A stretch of DNA of 64,000 nucleotides. Origin: VRUE01 sp035318745. Its GTDB lineage: Bacteria; Actinomycetota; Thermoleophilia; Solirubrobacterales; 70-9. Below, one piece after another: positions 24,800 to 32,506 of this stretch (positions are counted from its first letter, which is position 1; every line of letters begins with the position of its first letter). A program made the position numbers and the translations under genes. The stretch lies in NCBI GenBank assembly GCA_035318745.1, contig DATHEA010000005.1, positions 124,001 through 188,000 on the forward strand. The letters are read 5' to 3'. The notes below the pieces were generated by a model, which did not search any database, was not told where the DNA came from, and worked only from the letters and a program-made list of their open reading frames with translations.

Positions 24800-25807
24800 C
24801 TAAGCGACGATCTCAATCGGCGACTCGCCGGCCTCAGCCGGCTTCTCCTCGGCCAAAACCTTCTCCAGCGCCGCAATCGCCACCGCAAGCTGCTCTTCGT
24901 CGGGCTCGCGCGTGGTCAGGTTCTGCAGCATCAGGCCCGGCCACATCACAGCCCGCACCCAGCGTTTGCGCCTGTTTTTGCCAGCCCACTTGATCACCTC
25001 GTAGGAGAGGCCGGCGATCAGCGGGATGCCGAGGATCCGCGAAGCGACCAGCCAGTACCAGGCGGGCAGCCCGATCGGGGCGAAGACGAAGATCGCCAGC
25101 ACCATCACGATCAGCAGGAAGCTGGTGCCGCAGCGCGGGTGCAGGCGCGAGTAGAGCCTGGCCCGGGCCGGGACCAGCTCGTCTTCGGCCTCGTAACAGG
25201 AGATCGTCTTGTGCTCGGCGCCGTGGTACTCGAAGACACGGCGCAGGTCCGGCAGGCGGCTGATCGCGGCGATGTAGCCGATGAAGATCGCGGTTCTGAG
25301 GACCCCCTCGACCAGCCAGAAGAGGAAGGCATTGCCGAGCTGGTCCTTGATCAAGCTGGTCAGCCCGACCGGGACGACGAAGAAGAGCCCGACCGCCAGC
25401 ACCATCGAGAAGGCGATCGTCAGCCCCCAGACCCAGCCGCCGATCTCCTCCTTCTCCCCCTCCTCGTCCTCCTCCAGCTGGGCGTTGGCGGAGATCGCCA
25501 GGGCGCGGAACCCGATCTTCAGCGACTCGCCGAGGGCGACGACGCCGCGCAGGACCGGCACCCGCCAGAGGCGGTGACGCTTCGCCCAGGGCACCAGGGG
25601 CTCGGAGCTGAGCTCGACCTGACCCGCCGGATTGCGCACCGCGACCGCCCAGGTCGAGACGCCGCGCATCATCACGCCCTCCAGAACCGCCTGGCCGCCG
25701 ACCGGCGCGTCGCGTTTCGCGACCAGCGCGCCGTCGGGCATGCGAAGCGGGTCTGCCCCGTTGGAGGAGACCGACTCAGCCAGCGGAGAGCCTGTCTCCG
25801 CGCTCAT
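24800..25807 (-). CDS. DUF1385 family membrane protein
   Basis: A 335-residue protein of the DUF1385 family, widely conserved next to prfA and rpmE in Gram-positive bacteria, with no established function. The family signature APVGGQAVLEGVMMRG is at about residues 34-49. Four or five membrane segments follow (about 125-150, 160-185, 230-262). Between them is EYHGAEHKTISCYEAE, and then SRLHPRCGTSFLLIVMVL, with conserved His and Cys residues suggesting metal binding or catalysis. The gene begins 3 bp after rpmE ends. Confidence 0.9.
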   Translation of the reverse strand: MSAETGSPLAESVSSNGADPLRMPDGALVAKRDAPVGGQAVLEGVMMRGVSTWAVAVRNPAGQVELSSEPLVPWAKRHRLWRVPVLRGVVALGESLKIGFRALAISANAQLEEDEEGEKEEIGGWVWGLTIAFSMVLAVGLFFVVPVGLTSLIKDQLGNAFLFWLVEGVLRTAIFIGYIAAISRLPDLRRVFEYHGAEHKTISCYEAEDELVPARARLYSRLHPRCGTSFLLIVMVLAIFVFAPIGLPAWYWLVASRILGIPLIAGLSYEVIKWAGKNRRKRWVRAVMWPGLMLQNLTTREPDEEQLAVAIAALEKVLAEEKPAEAGESPIEIVA

Positions 25808-25810
25808 GGC

Positions 25811-26026
25811 CTACTTCGATGCCTTGGCGTGCTTGGCGGCGCGGCGCTGGAACCGCTCGACCCGCCCACCCGTGTCGACGAGCTTCTGCTTGCCGGTGTA
25901 GAAGGGGTGGCACTCCGAGCAGAGCTCGACGTGCAGATCCTCGACCGTGGAGCGCGTGTAGAACTGGTTGCCGCACGAGCAATGCACGTGGGCGAGCTTG
26001 TAGTCGGGGTGAATTCCTGCCTTCAT
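25811..26026 (-). CDS. rpmE: 50S ribosomal protein L31
   Basis: Zinc-binding type L31 (71 aa), part of the large ribosomal subunit at the inter-subunit bridge. It starts MKAGIHPDYKLAHVHCSCGN and has the four cysteines of the C+ form: C-x-C at residues 16-18 and C-x2-C in CSECHPFYTGKQKLVDTGGR. Two codons upstream in the longer frame are not part of the conserved protein. It begins the DUF1385-prfA-prmC-tsaC run. Confidence 0.97.
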   Translation of the reverse strand: MKAGIHPDYKLAHVHCSCGNQFYTRSTVEDLHVELCSECHPFYTGKQKLVDTGGRVERFQRRAAKHAKASK

Positions 26027-26104
26027 CGTCACTCAAGTCTAGAGAAGTGCGCAAGCACTCTGTTCGAGGCTTGGGGAATGGCCTCGATCTGCCGATAGCT
26101 GGGC

Positions 26105-27637
26105 ATGGCCACGAGGGAACCGGCGGCTGACGACAGCGCCCTCGCGCACGTCCTGCGCGCCTCCCTCGCGATCCTCTTGCTGGGAGGCACGCTGCTGGTC
26201 GCCCTTCACTACTGGCTCGGCATCGGCGACAGCCTCCATTCTGCGATCGGCAGCGTCGTCTACGACGCGGTCGTGCTGGGTGCAGGCGTCGCCTGCCTGG
26301 TCAGAGCATCGGCTTTCGGGCCCGAGCGTCGGGCCTGGATCCTGATCGGGATCGCGATCCTCTTCTGGGGCGCCGCCGAGGTCTACTGGGCGATCTTCAT
26401 CGAAGGCAACGCGAGCGCCCCCTATCCCTCCCCGGCCGACGTCGGCTACCTCCTCTTCTACCCCTTTGTCTACGCCGGGCTCGCCCTTCTAGTCCGTGCC
26501 AGGGCGCACGAGATGAATTGGCGGCTGTGGATGGACGGCGCCATCGCGGCGCTGGGCACCGCCGCCCTCGGAGCGGCCTTCGTCTTCGATTTCGTCGCCG
26601 AGAAGACCGAAGGCACGCCGCTGCAAGTCGCGACCACTCTTGCCTACCCCCTGGGCGACATCGCGATGGTCGCGATGGTCGTCGGCGTGGTCGCGCTGAC
26701 CGGTTGGCGGCCGGGGCGGACCTGGTCGCTGCTGCTCGCCGGCCTCTCGGCGCTCGTCATCGCCGACATCGCCTACACCCTCCAGTCGACCGGGGAAGCG
26801 ATCCCCGGAGGCAACTGGATCGACCCGGTCTACCTGATCGCCGCGGTCTGCCTCGGTGCCGCCGTCTGGCAGCCGGCGGCTGCCGCGGAGATCACCGCGC
26901 CGGAAAACGACCGGCGGCGGGAGATGATCGTCCCGCCGGTCTTCGCCGGGGTGATGATCGGCCTCTTCGCGATGCAGTACTTCAGCGCCACCAGTGGCCT
27001 CTCTACCGTCCTCTGGGCAGCGACGATGAGCGCGGTGATCATGCGGCTGGCGATGAGCGACCGCGAGAACAAGGCGCTGCTCGAGCAGGTGCGGACCGAC
27101 CCGCTTACCGGGCTCGCCAACCAGGGCCGGATGCAGGTCGATCTGCCGATCGAGGTTGCCCGGGCGACGAAGGAGCACCCGGTGATGCTGCTGCTTTTCG
27201 ACCTCAACGGCTTCAAGCACTACAACGACACCTTCGGCCACCCGGCCGGAGACGAACTGCTGAGGAGGCTCGGCGGAGCGCTGCGAGACGCGGTCGGCGA
27301 GGATGGCACCGCGTACCGCATCGGCGGCGACGAGTTCTGCGTGCTGCTGACCTGTGCGGCGGATCGCTTCGAGGCCGTGAGCCGCGCCGCGACGAGCGCG
27401 CTGACCGCGGTGGGGCCGGGATTCGACGTCAGCTCTGCCCGGGGCGCGGTCGAGGTGCCATCCGAGGAGAAGGAGCCCTCTGCCGCGCTGCAGCTCGCCG
27501 ACGTGCGGATGTACGCGCAGAAGGAGTCGCGCCGCCTCACCCACGAGGACATCATGGGGCCGGTGGTGGCCGAGGCCCCGCAGAAGCGGAAGCCAGACCA
27601 GACCTCGGCATTTCGCGGTCCGGCTACGCAGCGCTGA
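26105..27637 (+). CDS. Membrane-bound GGDEF diguanylate cyclase
   Basis: A 510-residue protein with about nine to ten N-terminal membrane helices (residues 18-310) and a cytoplasmic GGDEF domain (about 325-480). The domain has DPLTGLANQGRMQ, LFDLNGFKHYNDTFGHPAGD and the active-site motif YRIGGDEFCVLL, all needed to make cyclic di-GMP from two GTP. No RxxD inhibitory site is obvious before the GG. No EAL domain is present. The signal sensed by the membrane part is unknown. The last 14 bp overlap the tetR gene convergently. Confidence 0.92.
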   Translation: MATREPAADDSALAHVLRASLAILLLGGTLLVALHYWLGIGDSLHSAIGSVVYDAVVLGAGVACLVRASAFGPERRAWILIGIAILFWGAAEVYWAIFIEGNASAPYPSPADVGYLLFYPFVYAGLALLVRARAHEMNWRLWMDGAIAALGTAALGAAFVFDFVAEKTEGTPLQVATTLAYPLGDIAMVAMVVGVVALTGWRPGRTWSLLLAGLSALVIADIAYTLQSTGEAIPGGNWIDPVYLIAAVCLGAAVWQPAAAAEITAPENDRRREMIVPPVFAGVMIGLFAMQYFSATSGLSTVLWAATMSAVIMRLAMSDRENKALLEQVRTDPLTGLANQGRMQVDLPIEVARATKEHPVMLLLFDLNGFKHYNDTFGHPAGDELLRRLGGALRDAVGEDGTAYRIGGDEFCVLLTCAADRFEAVSRAATSALTAVGPGFDVSSARGAVEVPSEEKEPSAALQLADVRMYAQKESRRLTHEDIMGPVVAEAPQKRKPDQTSAFRGPATQR

Positions 27638-28226
27638 GCCCAGCCAGCAGCACGTCCAGCGTGCGTCCGACTTCGGCCCGCATCCGCTCGGGATCCTCGG
27701 CCCGGGCGACCAGCATCGCCGCCTCGTCGAGGGCCCCCATCAGCACGTGGGCAAGTGGCCGGACAGGCTGGTCGGCGATCGCGCCGGCCTCGATCGCCGC
27801 CTGCAGGGTCGCCTCGATAAGTCCGAGCCCGTGCGCGGCGGCGATCTCCCGCCAGCGGTCCCAGCCCAACACCGAGGGCCCATCGAGCAGGACGATCTGC
27901 TGTGCCTCCGGCTCGGTGGCGGCCTGCAGGAACATCTCCGCGCCCGCCCGCATCGCCTCAAGCGGCGACGTGGCTCCCGCGTCGAGAGCCCCGCCGGCGA
28001 TGCGCTGCGCGAGCTCGACCTCGATCCGCTCGTAGACGGCCTCGAAGAGGTCGCGCTTGCCGCCGAAGTGGTGGTAGAGCGCCCCGCGGGTGACGCCGGC
28101 CGCCCGCACGATCTCCTCGGTGCCGACAGCGGCATAACCGCGCTCGGCAAAGAGAGCGCGCGCGGCCGCGATCAGCGCGTCGCGCGTCGCCTCCGAACGT
28201 TCCGCCTGGGTCCGTTTGACATTCAT
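27624..28226 (-). CDS. TetR family transcriptional regulator
   Basis: A 200-residue repressor with an N-terminal helix-turn-helix: RDALIAAARALFAERGYAAVGTEEI, then VTRGALYHHFGGKRDLFEAVY at about residues 45-66. The all-helical C-terminal domain presumably binds a ligand. It is divergently placed to the alpha/beta hydrolase at 28286, and its ATG (28224-28226) lies inside the palindrome CATACAGTCTGTATG, the likely operator. Autorepression and control of the hydrolase are the expected arrangement. The longer frame upstream would run through the operator, so this start is preferred. Confidence 0.9.
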   Translation of the reverse strand: MNVKRTQAERSEATRDALIAAARALFAERGYAAVGTEEIVRAAGVTRGALYHHFGGKRDLFEAVYERIEVELAQRIAGGALDAGATSPLEAMRAGAEMFLQAATEPEAQQIVLLDGPSVLGWDRWREIAAAHGLGLIEATLQAAIEAGAIADQPVRPLAHVLMGALDEAAMLVARAEDPERMRAEVGRTLDVLLAGLSAA

Positions 28227-28238
28227 ACAGTCTGTATG
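28224..28238. promoter_or_regulatory. TetR operator palindrome
   Basis: CATACAG-T-CTGTATG is a perfect 7+1+7 inverted repeat. It overlaps the tetR start codon and lies 48 bp upstream of the hydrolase start. Size, symmetry and position fit a TetR-family operator controlling both divergent genes. Confidence 0.8.
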
Positions 28239-28285
28239 TAATTTACCAGCATCATCGGCCGGAAACATGCCCAGAGGAGGATGCG

Positions 28286-29119
28286 ATGAGTCAGCCAGAT
28301 CAGCGCCGCGAGATCGATCTGCCCGCCGGAAAGGTCCGTTACCGCGAGGCCGGCGAGGGCAAGCCGATCGTCTTCGTCCACGGCTACCTCGTCGACGGCC
28401 GCCTCTGGGACGGCGTCGTCGACCATCTCTCCGATCGCTTCCGCTGCCTCGCCCCCGACTGGCCGATAGGCGCCCAGCAGGTGGCGATGAAGCCGGATGC
28501 CGACCTCTCCCCCTACGGGATCGCGGCGACGATCGCGAGCTTCCTCGAGGCGCTCGATCTAAGTGACGTGACGATCGTCGGCAACGATTCCGGCGGCGCG
28601 ATGTCGCAGGTTCTCGTCACCCGCCATCCGGAGCGGATCGACCGCCTCGTCCTCACCAATTGCGACACCCACGAGAACTTCCCGCCCGGGATCTTCAAGG
28701 CAATGCCGCCGATCGCCGCCCTGCCGGGCGGCATGGCGATGCTGGCCGCACCCTTCCGAATCGGCGCCTTGGCGCGGGCGGCCTTCAAGCCTTTCTCGAA
28801 GAATCAGATCCCCGCTGAGCTGGTCGCGTCATGGATGCAGCCGGGACTCCACGACCCCGACGTAAAGCGGGACGTGAAGAAGGTCTCCACCGGGATGAAC
28901 AAGCGCTACACCCTCGAGGCCGCCGAGAAGCTGCGCAGCTCCGATCTACCCGTCCTGCTCACCTGGGCACCTGGAGACAGGTTCTTCCCGCTCAAGTACG
29001 CGCAAAGGCTGGAGAGAGAAGTTCCAAATGCAAAACTTGTTGAAATCCAAGACTCCAAGACGTTCGTGCCCTTGGATCAACCGGCCCAACTTGCGGACTT
29101 AATTGCCGATTTCCGCTAA
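28286..29119 (+). CDS. Alpha/beta hydrolase
   Basis: A 277-residue alpha/beta-hydrolase-fold protein. The oxyanion motif FVHGYLVDGRLWDGVVDHL is near residue 30 and the nucleophile elbow reads VGNDSGGAMSQ near 98. An Asp (GND-S-G) occupies the nucleophile position, as in haloalkane dehalogenases and epoxide hydrolases. The C-terminal region where the catalytic His is expected reads SKTFVPLDQPAQL with no His, so ordinary hydrolase chemistry is doubtful. The final 30 codons are noticeably less GC-rich than the rest. The gene is divergent from the tetR gene and presumably controlled by it. Confidence 0.88.
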   Translation: MSQPDQRREIDLPAGKVRYREAGEGKPIVFVHGYLVDGRLWDGVVDHLSDRFRCLAPDWPIGAQQVAMKPDADLSPYGIAATIASFLEALDLSDVTIVGNDSGGAMSQVLVTRHPERIDRLVLTNCDTHENFPPGIFKAMPPIAALPGGMAMLAAPFRIGALARAAFKPFSKNQIPAELVASWMQPGLHDPDVKRDVKKVSTGMNKRYTLEAAEKLRSSDLPVLLTWAPGDRFFPLKYAQRLEREVPNAKLVEIQDSKTFVPLDQPAQLADLIADFR

Positions 29120-29462
29120 TTGCACTTTTTTTCGTCCGATCGACGAGAGAAGGTGTGCGGGTGGCGATTTCCGATATCCACGTGCGTGGCTGGCGGACGC
29201 CGGACCAAGCGAGGCAAGGACGCAGGGAGCCTGAATAGCAGCGCTATTCAGGCGACTGAGGACGCCGCATCGCGCAGTGTCCGCCGTTGCCAGACGCGTG
29301 CGAGGGATCGGAAATCGTCGGCCGTACACCCCAACAGGACGGAGAGGGATTCATGCCCCAGGAAATCTTCGACCAGGATCGGCCCACGAGGAGAAGCGCG
29401 ATGGCGAGGCGGCTCGACGAAGCCTTCGCCGGCTGCGAGCAGTGGACCCTCGCACCGCCCGC
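29120..29462. other. Intergenic region between convergent genes
   Basis: This gap of 343 bp contains the family B structured element (29152-29330). The remainder (29331-29462) holds only a short plus-strand frame beginning ATG at 29353 behind GGAGAGGG; it runs antisense into the deacetylase gene and has no recognisable product. I see no tRNA or promoter. Confidence 0.6.
29152..29330 (+). repeat. Structured element family B, copy 1
   Basis: Outer arms GGTGTGCGG...CGATTTCCGAT and ATCGGAAATCG...CCGTACACC pair over more than 35 bp with several G-U wobbles on the plus strand. Inside is the conserved core AAGGACGCAGGGAGC, a perfect hairpin CTGAATAGC/GCTATTCAG and then GCGACTGAGGACG. The core matches copies near 36894-37050 and at 38019-38180, while arms and hairpin differ in sequence. 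It lies between the convergent hydrolase and deacetylase genes. Confidence 0.82.
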
Positions 29463-30164
29463 TCAGCGGCGCAGCGAGACCGTCTTCAGCCCGCGGCTGC
29501 CGAGCTCCTCGAGGATGATCGGCAGGGCCGCTACGGTACGCACCCAGGAACCGGGGGCGCTGTAGTAGTCGGCGTCGTGTAGGAGGACGATGTCCCCGGC
29601 GCGGGCCGAGCCGGTCGCCCGGTGGGCGATCGAGCGCGCGGTCGCACGTCCGCGCCAGTCCCTTCCCCACTGCGACCAGAGGACCGGCCGCCAGCCACGC
29701 CGCCGGCAGGCTCGCAAGGCATTTGCGCTGTAGATCCCGTAGGGCGGGCGGTGGTCGGCGATCGCCTGCCCCCCCGCCGCCTCGATCGTCGCCCGCCCCC
29801 GCTCGGCGTCGTCCAAGAACATCTCGCCGGTCAGCCTCAGCGCGTTGCGATGGCGGTGACAGTGCAGCTCGACCCGGTGGCCGGCGGCGACGATCTCGGC
29901 CACCAGCGCGGGGCGACGCTCGACCTGCTCGCCGACGAGGAAGAAGGTCGCTCGAGCGCCGGCCTCGCGCAGGATCTCGAGCACGATCGGCGTGGCCTGC
30001 GGATGCGGGCCGTCATCGAAGCTGAGCGCCACGCCGTCGACCCCGTCCTGGCGCTGCACGATCCCCAGCCTCGACGCCAAAACTGGCGCCAGCGGAGCGA
30101 GGGCCGGCGCGGCATGCACGGCAGCGGCGGCGGCAACTCCGGCGCCCGCCAGCCTGCCGATCAA
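29463..30164 (-). CDS. Polysaccharide deacetylase family protein
   Basis: NodB-homology deacetylase (233 aa), predicted to remove acetyl groups from an exported or cell-wall glycan. An N-terminal hydrophobic stretch (residues 3-25) may be a signal or anchor. The catalytic base and metal Asp are in LSFDDGPHPQATP, the metal histidines in HRVELHCHRHRN, then RPPYGIYSANAL and the C-terminal DIVLLHDADY. The apparent start is TTG at 30164, overlapping the stop of the upstream fusion gene as TTGA with GAAGGG just before it. The open frame extends far upstream but is a shadow of that gene. It is likely translationally coupled to it. Confidence 0.85.
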   Translation of the reverse strand: MIGRLAGAGVAAAAAVHAAPALAPLAPVLASRLGIVQRQDGVDGVALSFDDGPHPQATPIVLEILREAGARATFFLVGEQVERRPALVAEIVAAGHRVELHCHRHRNALRLTGEMFLDDAERGRATIEAAGGQAIADHRPPYGIYSANALRACRRRGWRPVLWSQWGRDWRGRATARSIAHRATGSARAGDIVLLHDADYYSAPGSWVRTVAALPIILEELGSRGLKTVSLRR

Positions 30165-32506
30165 GGCCCTTCGGTCGCGGCCGCGCTGTGCGCGGCCGCC
30201 GGCTGCGCCGCCTGCACGGCGGGCGCGGCAACGACGTCTTCGTCCTTGCCGAGGTGGATGCGGCTCTCCAGCGGCCGGGCGATCACGCGGTACGGCGTCT
30301 CCCGATGGATCACGGCAAGCAGCATCACGGCGGCGACCGCGACCACGCTGACGGCGGTCGCGACGCGCTCCATCCGCAATCGCCATACCGGCTGCGGCTT
30401 GATCCGCGGCCGCGCGGTAAGCACACGCGAGGCGATCGACGGCAGCGAGGCAAAGGAGGAGTCGGGCGAGCGGCGTTCCCTCGTCAGATGCCGCAGCGTC
30501 GAGGTCAGCTCGTGCTCGGAGCGAGCCACCTCGGCCAGGCCGAAGCGCTCGAAGGCGGCGTTGTTCGCCCGCAGGTGGCCGGCAGAGAAACCGTAGGAGA
30601 CGACCGGGCAGCCGCGGATGTGGGCCTCGAGCACGGTCAGTCCGGCAGTCGAGTGAACCATCGCGTCGGCAGCCGCCATCCAGTCGCTCATCTGCTCGGT
30701 GAAGCCGAGCACCTGGACCCGCTCGTTTTCGGCGTAGTGCTGCTCCAGCTTCTCGCGGGCAGAGTCGTTGCGCCCGGCGATGCAGACGACGAGGGTGTCC
30801 TCGCCGGCAAGCGCCGCATCGACCGCGCCTTCGAGGTCGCCGACCCCCCAGCCGCCGCCCGAAACGAGAATCATGCGGGCGTGGGCCGGCACGCCGAGCG
30901 CCTCGCGCGCGGCGGCGCGCGTGCGCGGCATCAGGAAATCGCGTGCGATCGGCGGTCGCATCCACTCGACGCTGCCCGGCCCCACCAACCGCTCCACCTC
31001 CTCGATCGACTCAGGGTGAGTGACGAAGTGGAGATCGACTCCGGGGTGCGCCCAGTAGCGCAGCCCGGCGAGGTCGGTGATTGCGGAGTGCACCGGCACC
31101 AGCAGGCGCCGGTTCTCGCGCAGCATGCCCAGCACCGCCGTCACGCCGGGGTAAGTGGAGACGACGACGTCAGGCTGATGTTGCTCGACGACGCGCATCA
31201 GGCCGCGGGCGCCGACCAGATAGCTGAGATGGTGCATCAGCCAGCGCGTCGGCGCGAACTTGGTTATCAGCCAGTACTGGAGATCGAACAACCAGGGCAT
31301 CCAGCGGAAGGTGAAACGGGATCCATCGCGCGCCACCGAGGAAGAGATCCTGCCCATCGCCTTGAGGCCGTCGGCGATCTCAACCGTGGCGCCGGGAATC
31401 TCCCGTTCGATGTCCTCCTTGATCATCCGAGCAGGGAGGTCGTGACCCTCGCCGATGTCGGCGGTCAGCACCAGCACGCGCGGTGGGCGCTCGCCTGTCT
31501 CCGTGGAGGCACCCTCGAGCAATGATCCGGCCGCGCGGCCGTTGCCATTTCCGTTGCCGTTGTGACTCAGCACCGGCTTCAGCCCGGGGACGGGGTCGGG
31601 TGGCCGGGTCGTGTTGCGCACCCACTCGACGTAGCGGCGGACGCCCTCGCGGAAGCTCGTCTTCGCCTTCCAGCCGATCTCCTCCAGCGCCCGCTCGTTG
31701 GAGATCTCCTTGCCGGGGAAGTCACCCGGGCGCGGCGGCGTGTGGACGATCTCGCAGCCGTCGGTATTTTCCTGGACCCGCTCGGCGATTTCGAGGATGG
31801 TCACGACCTCGTCGCCTGAGAGGTTGTAGGTGCGGCCCGCGGCCTCGGAGGCCAGGGAAGCCACGATCCCATCGGCGAGATCCTCGACGTAGATGAAGCT
31901 GCGCGTCTGGCTGCCGTCACCGGCGATCGTCAGCGCCTTGCCTTCAAAGGCAAGATCGGTGAACTTGGCAACCACGCCGGCGGCGCGGGCGCGCGGCCCA
32001 TAGGGGATGCCGAAGCGCAGAACGGTGTACTCGAGGTCGTAGAGCTCGGCGTAGCCGGCGCAGTAGGTCTCCCCCGCCAGCTTGGTCGCGGTGTAGAGGT
32101 GACGCGGCGCCGGGATCGGCGTTCCCTCGTCGACCGCTTGCTCGGTGCAGTCGCTGTAGACCCAGGTGGTCGAGCCGTAGACGACGCGACCGACCTTCGC
32201 CCGGCACGCCGCCTCGAGCACGTTGAGCGTGCCGCGCGTGTTGACCTCCTCGGCCAGCACCGGGTCGGCGAGGACGTGGGCGACGTCGGCGACCGCGGCA
32301 AGGTGGATCACCGCGTCGCAGTCGCGCGTCGCCAAGTCGAGGTTGGCCGGGTCGGTGATGCTGCCGGTGAAGGTCTCGACTTCGAGCGGCGAATGGTAGG
32401 GCGAGGCGCTGAGGTCGAAGATCCGCGGTGTGTGGCCATCGCGCATCAGCCGGTCGACGACGTGCGAGCCGATGAAGCCACCGCCGCCGGTTACCAGGAC
32501 CCTCAT
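30161..32506 (-). CDS. NAD-dependent epimerase/dehydratase fused to MGDG-synthase-like glycosyltransferase
   Basis: A 781-residue two-enzyme fusion. Residues 1-300 are an extended SDR nucleotide-sugar epimerase: VTGGGGFIGSHVVDRL at 5-20, GSTTWVYSD at 111-119 and YTATK at 138-142 as the Tyr-x3-Lys pair. A linker of alternating Asn and Gly (HNGNGNGNG, 315-323) leads to a GT-B glycosyltransferase from residue 342, beginning RVLVLTADIGEGHDLPARMI, the start motif of MGDG-synthase/MurG-type enzymes, with VSGGGWGVGDL and a donor loop HSTAGLTVLEA. One membrane helix (about 720-740) and a Pro/Ala tail end the protein. AAAGGAGG precedes the ATG at 32506. A single chain could make and transfer the same sugar. 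Confidence 0.87.
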   Translation of the reverse strand: MRVLVTGGGGFIGSHVVDRLMRDGHTPRIFDLSASPYHSPLEVETFTGSITDPANLDLATRDCDAVIHLAAVADVAHVLADPVLAEEVNTRGTLNVLEAACRAKVGRVVYGSTTWVYSDCTEQAVDEGTPIPAPRHLYTATKLAGETYCAGYAELYDLEYTVLRFGIPYGPRARAAGVVAKFTDLAFEGKALTIAGDGSQTRSFIYVEDLADGIVASLASEAAGRTYNLSGDEVVTILEIAERVQENTDGCEIVHTPPRPGDFPGKEISNERALEEIGWKAKTSFREGVRRYVEWVRNTTRPPDPVPGLKPVLSHNGNGNGNGRAAGSLLEGASTETGERPPRVLVLTADIGEGHDLPARMIKEDIEREIPGATVEIADGLKAMGRISSSVARDGSRFTFRWMPWLFDLQYWLITKFAPTRWLMHHLSYLVGARGLMRVVEQHQPDVVVSTYPGVTAVLGMLRENRRLLVPVHSAITDLAGLRYWAHPGVDLHFVTHPESIEEVERLVGPGSVEWMRPPIARDFLMPRTRAAAREALGVPAHARMILVSGGGWGVGDLEGAVDAALAGEDTLVVCIAGRNDSAREKLEQHYAENERVQVLGFTEQMSDWMAAADAMVHSTAGLTVLEAHIRGCPVVSYGFSAGHLRANNAAFERFGLAEVARSEHELTSTLRHLTRERRSPDSSFASLPSIASRVLTARPRIKPQPVWRLRMERVATAVSVVAVAAVMLLAVIHRETPYRVIARPLESRIHLGKDEDVVAAPAVQAAQPAAAHSAAATEGP

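Noticed and set aside
23495..26098. An 867-codon plus-strand open frame
   Set aside because: It is antisense to prmC, prfA, DUF1385 and rpmE, all well supported, and has no recognisable domain.
29353..29565. Small plus-strand gene behind a good Shine-Dalgarno
   Set aside because: More than half of it is antisense to the deacetylase gene and the peptide has no recognisable features; only the ribosome-binding-like sequence supports it.
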